Below are positions 44,250 through 53,091 of a stretch of 64,000 nucleotides of DNA, piece by piece. The translations under genes and the position numbers were made by a program. Location: positions 1 through 64,000 of the forward strand of contig JAFGBS010000008.1 of assembly GCA_016933055.1 (NCBI GenBank). The letters are read 5' to 3'. Source of the DNA: Promethearchaeota archaeon. GTDB taxonomy: Archaea; Asgardarchaeota; Lokiarchaeia; Sigyniarchaeales; Promethearchaeaceae. Below the pieces are notes generated by a model. That model searched no databases and had not been told where the DNA came from. It saw only the letters and a program-made list of their open reading frames with translations. Numbering within the stretch: the stretch's first letter is position 1; each line of letters begins with the position of its first letter.

Positions 44250-44981
44250 ATGATAATTCCATATGTCAATTCTGGGCAAATGCGTGAAATAGATCGAATT
44301 ATGGTGGAAAAATATCATATTACGCTGGAGCAGATGATGGAAAATGCGGGACGCAATCTCGCGATCCTTGCGCGATCACATTTTTTGTCTAAGGATACCC
44401 TTCATAAAAAAGTGCTTGTGTTAGTAGGTTCGGGGGGAAATGGTGGAGGGGGATTAACAGCAGCAAGATTTTTACATAATTGGGGTGCGGATGTTGTTGT
44501 TCTGTTGACAAAATCCATTGATGAATTAGAAGGAGCCGTAAAACATCAAGCTCAAATACTAATCGAATGAGGAGTTCCTTTGCATCTAACCACACCCCTT
44601 ACGGAATTAGAATTCCCCTTCCAGGTAGATCTCATCTTGGATGCAATAATCGGATACAGTTTAAAAGGAGAACCAGAAGGAAACGCTGCAATTCTTATCA
44701 AATCAGCAAATAAAGCTCAAGCTCCAATTGTATCTTTAGATATCCCCTCGGGTATGGATGCTAGCAGTGGTGAGACCTATGGGGACCTTACCATCAAAGC
44801 AACTGCAACGATGACATTAGGTTTTCCAAAAACGGGATTTCAAAATCTGGAAACAAAATATTACACGGGAAGCCTTTTTCTTTCAGATATATCTGTCCCT
44901 GTAAAACTATGTGAGGATTTGGAGTTAGGTTCCATAAGAAAGGGGATATTTCGTCGAGGAAGCATAATAAAAATTCGATGA
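44250..44981 (+). pseudogene. NAD(P)H-hydrate epimerase (YjeF N-domain), interrupted by in-frame TGA
   Basis: The frame reads as one protein of about 243 residues except for TGA at codon 107 (44568-44570). Before it are MREIDRIMVEKYHITLEQMM, ENAGRNLA and VLVGSGGNGGGGLTAARFL; after it GVPLHL, DLILDAIIGYSLKG, LDIPSGMDASSGETYG with the catalytic Asp, and TLGFPKTGF. The enzyme repairs damaged NAD(P)HX. The usual GGDGL loop is GGGGL here, a second sign of decay. Both halves remain in the same frame, so one point mutation (for example CGA to TGA) explains it. The usual fused kinase-like dehydratase domain is absent. Confidence 0.8.
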
Positions 44982-45109
44982 AATGCATCCCTGATATAAC
45001 CATTTAATATAATTATCATTCAATCTATCTCCTTATAGTTCAAGATGACCTCTGATAAATTTCATTCCCATACAACTAAGTTTTTGTTTTTAGTACTCAA
45101 CAATAATGT

Positions 45110-45691
45110 ATGGGAAAGTTAATAGTAGGAATTGTCGGGACTTCTTCGGCTTCGAAGCATGTCATTCAAGTAGCAGAGAAATTGGGAAGGCTTATTGTTG
45201 ATAATGGCTATCGAATTATATCTGGTGGTTTAACAGGAGTAATGGAAGCAGTTTCTCGAGGTGGACAAAAATCGGAAAATCACACTAATGGGGATATTAT
45301 CGGTATTTTACCTGGACTATTAAAAACCGATGCAAATAAATACGTTGATATAATAATTCCAACGGGATTTGGATATGCACGAAACCTTATCATCGTAAAT
45401 ACCGCTGATGTAGTCATTGCTGTTGCGGGAGGTTCTGGTACATTATCAGAAATCGCCTTCGCTTGGCAATTTCAAAAACCCATTATTGCACTCGATTTTG
45501 AACCATCACAATCTCTTGTTGAAAAAATTAAATTGTTATCCCATTCTGATTTTAAGAAATCCAAAGGATGGTCTTCCATCATTGGAGGATTATGTTTGGA
45601 TGAGACTCGAACGGATACAATTTTCTCAGCAGAAAATCCTGAAGAATGTATTTCGATCATTAAAACTATATTTAGAAATGGACTTAAATAG
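45110..45691 (+). CDS. TIGR00725/LOG-like SLOG-fold protein
   Basis: A 193-residue Rossmann-like protein: LIVGIVGTSSAS at the start, ISGGLTGVMEAVSRGG, GFGYARNLIIVNTADVVIA, and AVAGGSGTLSEIAFAW, the nucleotide-binding PGGxGTxxE-type motif of the SLOG superfamily (lysine-decarboxylase-like/LOG). Stand-alone archaeal members may bind or hydrolyse nucleotide derivatives. The function is otherwise open. It lies about 130 bp after the broken epimerase gene and converges on glutamine synthetase. Confidence 0.85.
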   Translation: MGKLIVGIVGTSSASKHVIQVAEKLGRLIVDNGYRIISGGLTGVMEAVSRGGQKSENHTNGDIIGILPGLLKTDANKYVDIIIPTGFGYARNLIIVNTADVVIAVAGGSGTLSEIAFAWQFQKPIIALDFEPSQSLVEKIKLLSHSDFKKSKGWSSIIGGLCLDETRTDTIFSAENPEECISIIKTIFRNGLK

Positions 45692-45715
45692 GTTTTAAAA
45701 AAGAAATAACATATT

Positions 45716-47011
45716 TTAACAGAAGAGATATTTTTTCCGTTCCCATTCTGTTTCTTTCCCGTGTTCTACTGCTTCCTTATGTTCTCGGATTTCTTCATGT
45801 TTTGTAGCTATGTAAATATCCATAAACGGTTTTCCTAATACACCCTTCATAAAACTAGATTGTTCAAATGCATCAACAGCTTCTTCCAAAGATTTTGGTA
45901 ATTGGGTGATTCCGAGTTCTTTGCGTTCTTTATCGGTCATGTTATCAACATTCTTGCTGGTTGGTGCGGGTGGTTCGATCTTCTTCTTGATTCCATCAAG
46001 ACCAGCAGCAAGTAGTACTGCATTTCCGAGATAAATATTCATAGATGCGTCACCTGCACGATATTCTACATGAGCTTTATTTTCATAACCTGGAACGCGC
46101 ATTAATGCAGTCCTATTTGCGATACCCCAAGCAGTATAGACTGGAGCTTCATGATCAGGCACTAATCTTTTATATGAATTTGTAGAGGGATTCAAAATTG
46201 CACATAACGCATCGATATGTTTAATCGTTCCGCCAATGAAGTGTCGTAGTATATCTGAAACCCCAGATTCCTCTGAAAATACATTTTCTCCTTTTTCATT
46301 TTCTAAATATTGATGGATATGAAGTCCATTTCCCGCTTGATCTGGAAAGGGCTTCGGCATAAATGTGCCGATGATTTCTTCTTCCAAAGCGACCGTTTTA
46401 ATAATAATTTTACTGGTTTGAACATTATCCGATTGAGAAAGTGCCTCACATTTCATAAGTTCAATCTCGTGCTGCCCAGGACCACATTCATGATGAATTG
46501 TGTGTGGTGCACCTTTTGGAAATGTTAGTATCATGTAATCAGTTATTTGGCGCCTAAGGAAGTGGAAAATGTCCATCGGAACGGTAGCCATATATTTTGC
46601 TTCATCTGCTGGGACCATATTATCCGTGACAAAGTACCACTCTAATTCGGGTCGAGTTAAATACGTAAAACCCATTTCCTGTGCTTGGTTTAATACTCTT
46701 TTAAAAATTGAACGAGGATCTAAGGGATGAGGTGTTCCATCGTTTCCATACATATCACAGATAAAACGAGCCAAACCGTCATCCCAAGGTAAGATTGAGT
46801 AAGTGGAATAATCTGGAATTGCTCTCATATCACTTTGTTCGGTAGCAAGAAAACCTAAGGAACTACCATCAACTCCCGTCCCCTCCCGCATATCCTCCCA
46901 ATTTTTTGCGGGGATTTCCACAGCTTTCAAATCTCCCAGTAAAGTGGTAAATTGGAATTGAATATAATCGATCTCATTCTGGATAAAGAATTCTGGTGTA
47001 AAATTGGTCAT
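45716..47011 (-). CDS. glnA: Glutamine synthetase, type I
   Basis: A 431-residue enzyme making glutamine from glutamate, ammonia and ATP. The N-terminal beta-grasp (FIQNEIDYIQFQFTTLLGDL) precedes the catalytic domain with GTGVDGSSLGFLATEQSDM, HECGPGQHEIELM, AGNGLHIHQYL, NPSTNSYKRLVPDHEAP, and VEYRAGDASMNIYL. Some active-site words deviate from the common form (GNGLHIH instead of GSGMHxH; DASMNIY instead of DPSxNPY), so a glutamine-synthetase-like ligase for another amine remains possible. No adenylylation-site tyrosine motif is evident. Confidence 0.88.
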   Translation of the reverse strand: MTNFTPEFFIQNEIDYIQFQFTTLLGDLKAVEIPAKNWEDMREGTGVDGSSLGFLATEQSDMRAIPDYSTYSILPWDDGLARFICDMYGNDGTPHPLDPRSIFKRVLNQAQEMGFTYLTRPELEWYFVTDNMVPADEAKYMATVPMDIFHFLRRQITDYMILTFPKGAPHTIHHECGPGQHEIELMKCEALSQSDNVQTSKIIIKTVALEEEIIGTFMPKPFPDQAGNGLHIHQYLENEKGENVFSEESGVSDILRHFIGGTIKHIDALCAILNPSTNSYKRLVPDHEAPVYTAWGIANRTALMRVPGYENKAHVEYRAGDASMNIYLGNAVLLAAGLDGIKKKIEPPAPTSKNVDNMTDKERKELGITQLPKSLEEAVDAFEQSSFMKGVLGKPFMDIYIATKHEEIREHKEAVEHGKETEWERKKYLFC

Positions 47012-47266
47012 TTTGAAACTCTCCTATTCTGGGAAATAAAACTAGAAGATGTGCTATAAATATCCTACGGATTCCCACTTATTTCCCGATAGTTTTTCAT
47101 CACAATATCAGATACGCAAATCACAAATCTAACCTTTTTATGAATTTTAAGTAAACTAGATTTTCATATTTTTACCCGAGTAGTTAAGCAATAAAGCCAA
47201 ATATCTATATAGTGCAATTAGCATATTAGAAATAAAATCTATCTTACCAATGGGAAGGTATCAAAA

Positions 47267-49192
47267 TTGGCAACAATTCAATTTACAATCTCAAATATTG
47301 ATCTGGAGGATTTTTCCGCAAAAAGAACAATCTTAAAGATGTCTTTAGGCATTATTCTGGTGTTCGATTTGGGAAAACCCGAAACCTTCCAGAACCTTAA
47401 AAACCACATGTTTGAAATCACCCAAAATGCTGGATATATCCCCATCATTCTCATGGGCACAAATAAAGAAATCGAAGAAGAAATGGGAGAACTCATTCCA
47501 AGCATGGATATTGATCAATTCATGTTCAAGTATGGCATTAACCATTTTATCAAAATATCAATGAGTACGGGTGAGGGCATTCGGCGAGCATTTGAGGTGA
47601 TATCGGATGAAATCATTAAAGAAACCATTCGAAAATTAGGTCCCGATGAAATTAAACGAAAAACTCAATTCAGCTATGCAATTGCAATGATCGGGGATAA
47701 AATTATTCGAAAAGATTTAATCTCGGAATATGATTCGGCACGATTTGCCGCTCCAACCTCGACTATGGGTGGTGCGATTTCTCGAAAAACTTTAGATCGT
47801 GATATTCACCACCTAATTCCGGAACCGCGTATGGATAAAGATCTTCCTCCAGCTGTCTCTCCTCAACCCGAAGCAGAACTTGGTAAACCCACCGAATTAA
47901 AAAAAGATATTGAGGAATTAAGTGATGAAATCATCGAAAAAATAGCTATAACGGAAAGATTGCAAGCAGAGATCGACACAGAACAACAGAAACTGGAAGA
48001 AATCGTTCAAATGAAACAAGAGGTAAAAGAACCAAAAAAAGAAACGATTTCTGGTGATGAAATTCGATTAGAAAAACCCAAACCTTTAGCTCCGATGAAA
48101 TTCAAAGAGACCGAGGAGGATATTGAGTTACCCTCGGATTTAAAGGATGCCATCGAAAAAGAAGTCAAACGAGTCCGATCAGAAATTGCCGATGAAGAAA
48201 AAAAGGAAAAGATAATTGGAACATTGACACCATCAAGTGCTCCTCCTCCACCGCCACCAGGGTCTCCTCCTCCGATTGTTTCACTGGAGGAAAAACCAGA
48301 ACCTATATCTCCTCCAAAACCAAGAATTGTGGAAAAACCACGATTAAAAGCGAAAAAGCAACGAAAATTGGCTGAACGGGGAAAAAGTGAAATGGAGTCA
48401 ATGGCTGAAGAATATATTTCAGAACCATCCACAGTACCAGAACCTTTTATGGTAGTTGAAGAAGAAGTAGAAAAGGTGGTTACAGCCGAAAAACCACCGG
48501 AAGATTTCACTTGGGGAGGGGCAGAAAAAGCTCCTCACATGATGGAAATTACTACCGAGAAATTAAAACGGAAAACTACCGTGTTTTATCGAGAACGGAT
48601 GAATCCGGAAACTTTGAATAAGTTGGCGGTAGTATTATCGACAGAAAAAATTTATGAGAAATTAAAAATTACAATTGAGGAAGTCGCTCGAGCCGCGACA
48701 GACAAGATATTGGAGATCGATAAGGATCTTCCAATTGTGGATGTAGTACCAGAATTTCCGGGTTGCGTATGTGTTCCTTCAGTGCAACATATCAATGCAG
48801 AAAAGGAATATGATGTTGCATCCTTTCTAATTACACCGCTTCAGACGGGGGAAATTCCCGATGCCAAGGTGAAGTTGTACCATAAGGGACAATTGATTGA
48901 GACGATTCCAACCCCAACAAAGGTAGTGAAAACTACAAGTGCTAAGATATCGGCAGGTTTTGCAATAATCGTACCACTATTATCTCAATTTCCACTGATA
49001 TCAAATCCCATAAGTAATTTTCTAGGAGGCCTCATACCGTTTTACGAAACTGTTGGAGGAATCGAAGGAATCATATTGATGTTAACTGCATTATTTGCAG
49101 CTTTGAGCGGGTTATTATTTTTATTTAAAAGACCAAAAGATGCAAAACCCGTTGAAACTTTCCCAGAAATTGATGATGTCTTAAACAATTGA
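47267..49192 (+). CDS. Degenerate Ras-like GTPase domain with proline-rich linker and C-terminal membrane hairpin
   Basis: A 641-residue protein starting at TTG, with GGAAGG about 8 bases upstream. Residues 1-125 follow the small-GTPase fold from strand 2 onward: SLGIILVFDLGKPETFQNL is the typical strand-4 region and IPIILMGTNKEIEEEM matches the G4 strand. The P-loop and switch I are missing, and G4 NKxD is altered to NKEI, so GTP binding is unlikely. A coiled coil (about 185-245), a run of eleven residues that are mostly proline (near 325), a beta-rich domain with YRERMNPETL and PEFPGCVCVPS, and two membrane helices (about 558-620) follow. It probably serves as a membrane-bound adaptor. Confidence 0.75.
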   Translation: MATIQFTISNIDLEDFSAKRTILKMSLGIILVFDLGKPETFQNLKNHMFEITQNAGYIPIILMGTNKEIEEEMGELIPSMDIDQFMFKYGINHFIKISMSTGEGIRRAFEVISDEIIKETIRKLGPDEIKRKTQFSYAIAMIGDKIIRKDLISEYDSARFAAPTSTMGGAISRKTLDRDIHHLIPEPRMDKDLPPAVSPQPEAELGKPTELKKDIEELSDEIIEKIAITERLQAEIDTEQQKLEEIVQMKQEVKEPKKETISGDEIRLEKPKPLAPMKFKETEEDIELPSDLKDAIEKEVKRVRSEIADEEKKEKIIGTLTPSSAPPPPPPGSPPPIVSLEEKPEPISPPKPRIVEKPRLKAKKQRKLAERGKSEMESMAEEYISEPSTVPEPFMVVEEEVEKVVTAEKPPEDFTWGGAEKAPHMMEITTEKLKRKTTVFYRERMNPETLNKLAVVLSTEKIYEKLKITIEEVARAATDKILEIDKDLPIVDVVPEFPGCVCVPSVQHINAEKEYDVASFLITPLQTGEIPDAKVKLYHKGQLIETIPTPTKVVKTTSAKISAGFAIIVPLLSQFPLISNPISNFLGGLIPFYETVGGIEGIILMLTALFAALSGLLFLFKRPKDAKPVETFPEIDDVLNN

Positions 49193-49307
49193 TAATATAA
49201 TCTTTTTTTACCGAAGCTAATCGGTAAAATTTCCCCTTTTTTTCCTTTGTACTGTGGGAGCATCTCCCTTCTCTCCAAGAATCCATCCAAAATACGATTT
49301 TTTCATG

Positions 49308-49314
49308 TTATAAT
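49308..49314 (+). promoter_or_regulatory. TATA box placed for transcription of repeat copy 2
   Basis: TTATAAT is centred 25 bases before the first base of the conserved repeat at 49336, the normal archaeal distance from TATA box to transcription start. It supports the repeat being a small RNA gene whose conserved part begins at +1. Confidence 0.45.
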
Positions 49315-49335
49315 CAAAATTGCTAACCAAACGCA

Positions 49336-49422
49336 CCGCGTACAGTATAGTTACCCCTTTATACATCTGTCATGCAAAAAAAATGGAAAAAAAGCGATTA
49401 GGTTCAACAAATGTAGATTATT
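49336..49422 (+). repeat. Dispersed intergenic repeat, copy 2 (candidate small RNA)
   Basis: Second copy of the element at 1-89. Bases 49336-49371 equal bases 1-36, and 49394-49422 equal 61-89 except for one G-to-A change; the A-rich middle differs. It is followed by a T-rich run (49421-49440) that could stop transcription. The gap 49193-49511 holds nothing else. The conserved ends with a variable middle argue for selection on RNA structure or for recent spread of a mobile element; no terminal target duplication is evident. Confidence 0.75.
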
Positions 49423-49511
49423 CTCTTATTTTCTTTTTTCTTACTTCTCTTTCTGAAACATAACTATGATACTATAAAAAATAAATAGAGTGGGTTCCAT
49501 TTTGACAAATA

Positions 49512-50546
49512 ATGTCGTACAATAAATTATGTAAAATAATTCTCCCCTTTCTACTCTCTGCGATTATTGTGAGTGTTATCTCGATCCCCACTAATTTCAA
49601 CGGGAATCCGAACACCATTATTGCTTTGCATGTATCGGGTCCTAAACCTGTTACAAATGCCTCCCTTATGATTAGCAATGATTCCGGGTTTATAACTTAT
49701 GGATTTCCAGGGAATGGGTCTGCCGAAAATCCATACAGAATTGAGAATTATTCATTAGTGTTTACGTTCAACAGTACAACTGCAGGAATTCTGATAGAAA
49801 ATGTTACAAAACATTTCATCATTCGCAATTTGACACTTACAAACAATAATACTGAATTATTAGGAACCGGAATTCGAATTCTAGCAGATAATGGAGTAAT
49901 TGAGAATGTTACTATTGAAAACACTTTAAATGGAATTCATTTGGAGGGAAATAATCTTCAAGTGAATTACACGGCTATAAATTCACAACAATTTGGATTG
50001 TGGTCCAAAGAGTGCACCAATTTGAACATCACTAGTAATAATATTACGGGAGCCGCCTATGGAGTCTATCTATTATCATGTAATAAAACAATAATTTCGG
50101 ATAATATAATTTTTAATGGTAACAATGGTATTCAAATTTACGGAAGCACCAATTTTGAAATTAAGCATAATATAATATCCCAAAATTCTGAGAAAGGACT
50201 ATTTATCGTAGAAACTCCTCCCAAAAAGGGAGAAATTAATTTAGTCATACGGAATTGGTTTTTCCAAAATGAAATGCAAGCGTTAGTAATTACTGATGAT
50301 ATTAACACTATTTTCTACGATGTTACATCTCAAGAAGGTAATTATTGGTCGGATTGGCGCGGTTGGGGTAACTATAAAATTCAAACTGATGTGTATGATA
50401 TATATCCTCTTGATCAAAATCTCGAGTTAGCTACCCGTTATCCATTCAAGTTTTGGTTTTGGATTTTTGCTCCAATAATTATTGCTCTGGGTGCGGTTAC
50501 CTATTTCTTCTATTGGAAACTTATTATCCAACCTACAAAAGAATAA
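49512..50546 (+). CDS. NosD-like beta-helix surface protein
   Basis: A 344-residue secreted protein. A signal peptide (IILPFLLSAIIVSVISI) leads into a right-handed parallel beta-helix built of short repeats rich in Asn, Ile and Gly (for example ENVTIENTLNGIHLEG and ISDNIIFNGNNGIQIYGSTN). The block GNYWSDWRGWGNYKI followed by DIYPLD is typical of archaeal NosD-type proteins. A C-terminal helix (FWIFAPIIIALGAVTYFFYW) anchors it in the membrane with a short basic tail. A role in binding or processing polysaccharide is likely by analogy, but no catalytic residues can be named. Confidence 0.85.
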   Translation: MSYNKLCKIILPFLLSAIIVSVISIPTNFNGNPNTIIALHVSGPKPVTNASLMISNDSGFITYGFPGNGSAENPYRIENYSLVFTFNSTTAGILIENVTKHFIIRNLTLTNNNTELLGTGIRILADNGVIENVTIENTLNGIHLEGNNLQVNYTAINSQQFGLWSKECTNLNITSNNITGAAYGVYLLSCNKTIISDNIIFNGNNGIQIYGSTNFEIKHNIISQNSEKGLFIVETPPKKGEINLVIRNWFFQNEMQALVITDDINTIFYDVTSQEGNYWSDWRGWGNYKIQTDVYDIYPLDQNLELATRYPFKFWFWIFAPIIIALGAVTYFFYWKLIIQPTKE

Positions 50547-50943
50547 ATTTCTTCTTTTTTTGTTTTCGCTAACAATTCTCCTTTTTAACATAACATCCCG
50601 ATCATATCAGTTTAATGTACAGATGACATAGAGATAACAATTCCCTTTTAAACTCAAACTCTGTGATCTTTGATTTGTCGTAAACTTCGAATAGGAAATT
50701 TTGAGAATATATCGATCGAAAAGAAACCACAGTTAGTATATTTAACAATTCAATCTAAAATAGGAGGAGTCAATGCATCTTATACATAAAAATCGTACCC
50801 TATTTTAATGACAGATTATTAAAAAGTAATTTTTAGAATAACTAGCTATGAGTAAATTCACAGTAATACCTAACTAAATCTTTAAATAATCACTTCTCAA
50901 AATTCTAGCGAAAATTACGAAAACTATACTTGGGGAATTATAG
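50547..50943. other. Gene-free gap before the GNAT gene
   Basis: About 400 AT-rich bases. Apart from the minute open frame described separately (50773-50808) it shows no hairpin, repeat or coding tract that can be supported. T-rich stretches right after 50546 could end transcription of the beta-helix gene. Confidence 0.5.
50773..50808 (+). CDS. Possible 11-residue leader peptide
   Basis: A short frame reading MHLIHKNRTLF has the strongest ribosome-binding site of the area, GGAGGAG at 50763-50769, only 3 bases before its ATG. It lies 136 bases upstream of the acetyltransferase gene, which itself starts with TTG and lacks such a site. It may be a regulatory leader or a chance occurrence. Confidence 0.25.
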   Translation: MHLIHKNRTLF

Positions 50944-52083
50944 TTGAGTACAATAAAAAAATATATAGGGGAGTTTGAAAGCAAAACAGAGAAACGTCAT
51001 TTTGGTGTAAGGTTCGCAACCACCGAGGATGCAAAATCTATATCTGAAATTATGAAAGATGCATATGGATATGAGTATTTATATCCAAAAGTTTATTCTG
51101 AAAAAGAACTAGAAAGATCCATCGGGGCAGATACTCAAGTAGATGAAACGAACAGGAAAAAAGGATTGTGGGGGATTGCAGAATCTATTGATGATAAGAG
51201 AGAACCGGCTGCCATTTGTTTAACGGAACGTAGAAATGAGTTCTCTTTATATGCAGGTAAAACCGTGGTTCATAATCGTTTCCGGGGGATGGGTATGGGA
51301 CGTGGATTAGGAGTTAGCAGCCTTATGAGCGTTCTTAATTTACCAGAAAACAAAAATGTGGTAAGATTAGATACCGATGTGCGTTCAAGTCAAATTAATT
51401 CTCAGAAAATGGCGGAAGTAGCTGGATCTATACCTTATGGCTTCATCCCTAATTATAATAATTATGCAGACAAGCGTTTTTATGACCCATCGTGTGGAAA
51501 ACCCTTTACCGAAGGCAGAAAGGAAGCCGTGGTGATGTATGTTGCCCCTATCAATCATTTCTGGAAAATACGATCAAAAACTGTAATCTTATTGGATGAT
51601 GAGGGGATCAAGGATTTCTATCAATCGATAAAAAATCTGTATCGAAAAATGAAAAAAGACGAAATCACTGTGGTAAAATATACTGAATCCAAGCATTTTC
51701 GGGAAAATTATATAGTGGAAGAAGATTTCTACAAAGGAACGGTATTAATTATCGGAATACTTAAGCAACCTACCTTGGTAAAACTTCTAGGGAAATATAA
51801 GGAATGGAATGTCATCGAGTGGAGGATTCCCACAATTGAGTCAGCCGTATCCTCCCAATTTTATGCGGTTCAACATAAATTTGTACTCTCGGGGTACGAT
51901 CCGGGTTCATATAAAATAGGAAATGGGCAGCTTGTAGATACACTAGTGATGTGCAGGTTTCCAAATGGCGTAGAATTATCACAATTTGAATGTATTGAAC
52001 TTACCCAAAATAACAAATTCATTGCATCCAAGGTTATTAATCAACTAACGAAATATTATCCTGCTTGTAAGGATTACCTGTAA
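50944..52083 (+). CDS. GNAT-family acetyltransferase with C-terminal domain
   Basis: A 379-residue protein. Residues 15-170 are a GNAT domain: VRFATTEDAKSISEIM at the start and VHNRFRGMGMGRGLGVSSLM, which holds the acetyl-CoA-binding R/Q-x-x-G-x-G/A loop. The C-terminal half (about 190-379) is a second alpha/beta domain without recognised motifs. It resembles archaeal two-domain acetyltransferase-like proteins of unknown substrate. The start is TTG and the leader has no ribosome site, so a leaderless transcript is possible. Confidence 0.82.
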   Translation: MSTIKKYIGEFESKTEKRHFGVRFATTEDAKSISEIMKDAYGYEYLYPKVYSEKELERSIGADTQVDETNRKKGLWGIAESIDDKREPAAICLTERRNEFSLYAGKTVVHNRFRGMGMGRGLGVSSLMSVLNLPENKNVVRLDTDVRSSQINSQKMAEVAGSIPYGFIPNYNNYADKRFYDPSCGKPFTEGRKEAVVMYVAPINHFWKIRSKTVILLDDEGIKDFYQSIKNLYRKMKKDEITVVKYTESKHFRENYIVEEDFYKGTVLIIGILKQPTLVKLLGKYKEWNVIEWRIPTIESAVSSQFYAVQHKFVLSGYDPGSYKIGNGQLVDTLVMCRFPNGVELSQFECIELTQNNKFIASKVINQLTKYYPACKDYL

Positions 52084-52157
52084 AATTCTTACTCTCTCTA
52101 ATTTTCTTTTAAAATTTAAAGCAAAATTCTATTTTATATTGTTGAGAAGATCAAGTA

Positions 52158-53075
52158 GTGAAAAACTTGAAGAGAAGTTCCAAACTGGTTCTGATAACCT
52201 TCGGATTATTGATCATCATTGGGACCAGTATTTTTTTACCCCCCTATCTCGTTTCACGTCTGAAATATCGAATTCCGGGTGTCTTTAAGACTCCGGATGA
52301 ATGGGAGTTGGTTTTTGAGGATGACTTTCTCGGATCTACTTTGAATTATTCCTATTGGTCAAAAAATTATCATGAGGGATTTCCGCATGGGGGGCATACC
52401 CATAATCATCGAGGTTATATGACAGAGGATAATGTTAATGTTAGTAATGGGATACTGTACATTCGGGCATTAAACGAAACTCATCCCGATGCTCCACCAT
52501 CAGAATATACATACAATCAATGGATGGAGTACAATTTTACTACTGGGGCGATTACATCCTTTGGAAAAATGCAATTTAAGTATGGATATGTTGAGGCGCG
52601 CATGAAAATGCCAAAAAGTAAGGGATTTTGGCCTGCATTTTGGACATTACCAGGTTCTGGTGGGTGGCCACCTGAAATAGATATTCATGAATTCCTCAGT
52701 TCCCATGAAAATAGATTTTCTGGTGCTTATCATTGGGGTGAAAATTCAGAAAACCTGCATTCGTATGGTCAATTCTTTAACGTGGACAACGATCTTTCGC
52801 AAGAATATCATCGATACGGATTAGAATGGAGTTCTGACCATTTGAGCTGGTATTTTGATGGGATTCAAGTTGGCAGGTATTTCTTCGATATAAATGCGAT
52901 CTCGGAACTTGGACCTCAATACCTTTTAATCAATCTTGCAGTTGGAGGCTGGGAGGATGATCCAGACAGCTCAACGATCTGGCCTGCTTTTTATGAGACG
53001 GATTATATTTGTATATGGCAATTCAAACCCGAATTTGCATTGGAGGGTCAAGAAATCACTTTTAATTACTTATAA
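52158..53075 (+). CDS. Glycoside hydrolase family 16 (beta-glucanase-like), membrane-anchored or secreted
   Basis: A 305-residue protein with an N-terminal hydrophobic helix (VLITFGLLIIIGTSIFLPPY) and a GH16 jelly-roll. The catalytic EIDIHE (ExDxxE, about residues 173-178) is intact, preceded by KYGYVEARMKMPKSKGFWPA and followed by YHRYGLEWSSDHLSWYFDG. Family members cut beta-1,3/1,4-glucans, agar or carrageenan; the length and motifs are closest to laminarinase-like enzymes. The first codon is GTG. Secretion implies extracellular polysaccharide use or remodelling of the cell's own glycan. Confidence 0.92.
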   Translation: MKNLKRSSKLVLITFGLLIIIGTSIFLPPYLVSRLKYRIPGVFKTPDEWELVFEDDFLGSTLNYSYWSKNYHEGFPHGGHTHNHRGYMTEDNVNVSNGILYIRALNETHPDAPPSEYTYNQWMEYNFTTGAITSFGKMQFKYGYVEARMKMPKSKGFWPAFWTLPGSGGWPPEIDIHEFLSSHENRFSGAYHWGENSENLHSYGQFFNVDNDLSQEYHRYGLEWSSDHLSWYFDGIQVGRYFFDINAISELGPQYLLINLAVGGWEDDPDSSTIWPAFYETDYICIWQFKPEFALEGQEITFNYL

Positions 53076-53091
53076 AGAGGTAAATAATAAA

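Noticed and set aside
44568..44570. TGA in the epimerase gene read as selenocysteine
   Set aside because: Lokiarchaeal selenoproteins are known, but this position is not catalytic in the family and no convincing SECIS element is seen in the gene or the 130 bases after it.
48007..48510. A 167-codon minus-strand open frame rich in Ser and Gly
   Set aside because: It mirrors the proline- and glutamate-rich linker of the pseudo-GTPase protein on the other strand; its composition is a by-product.
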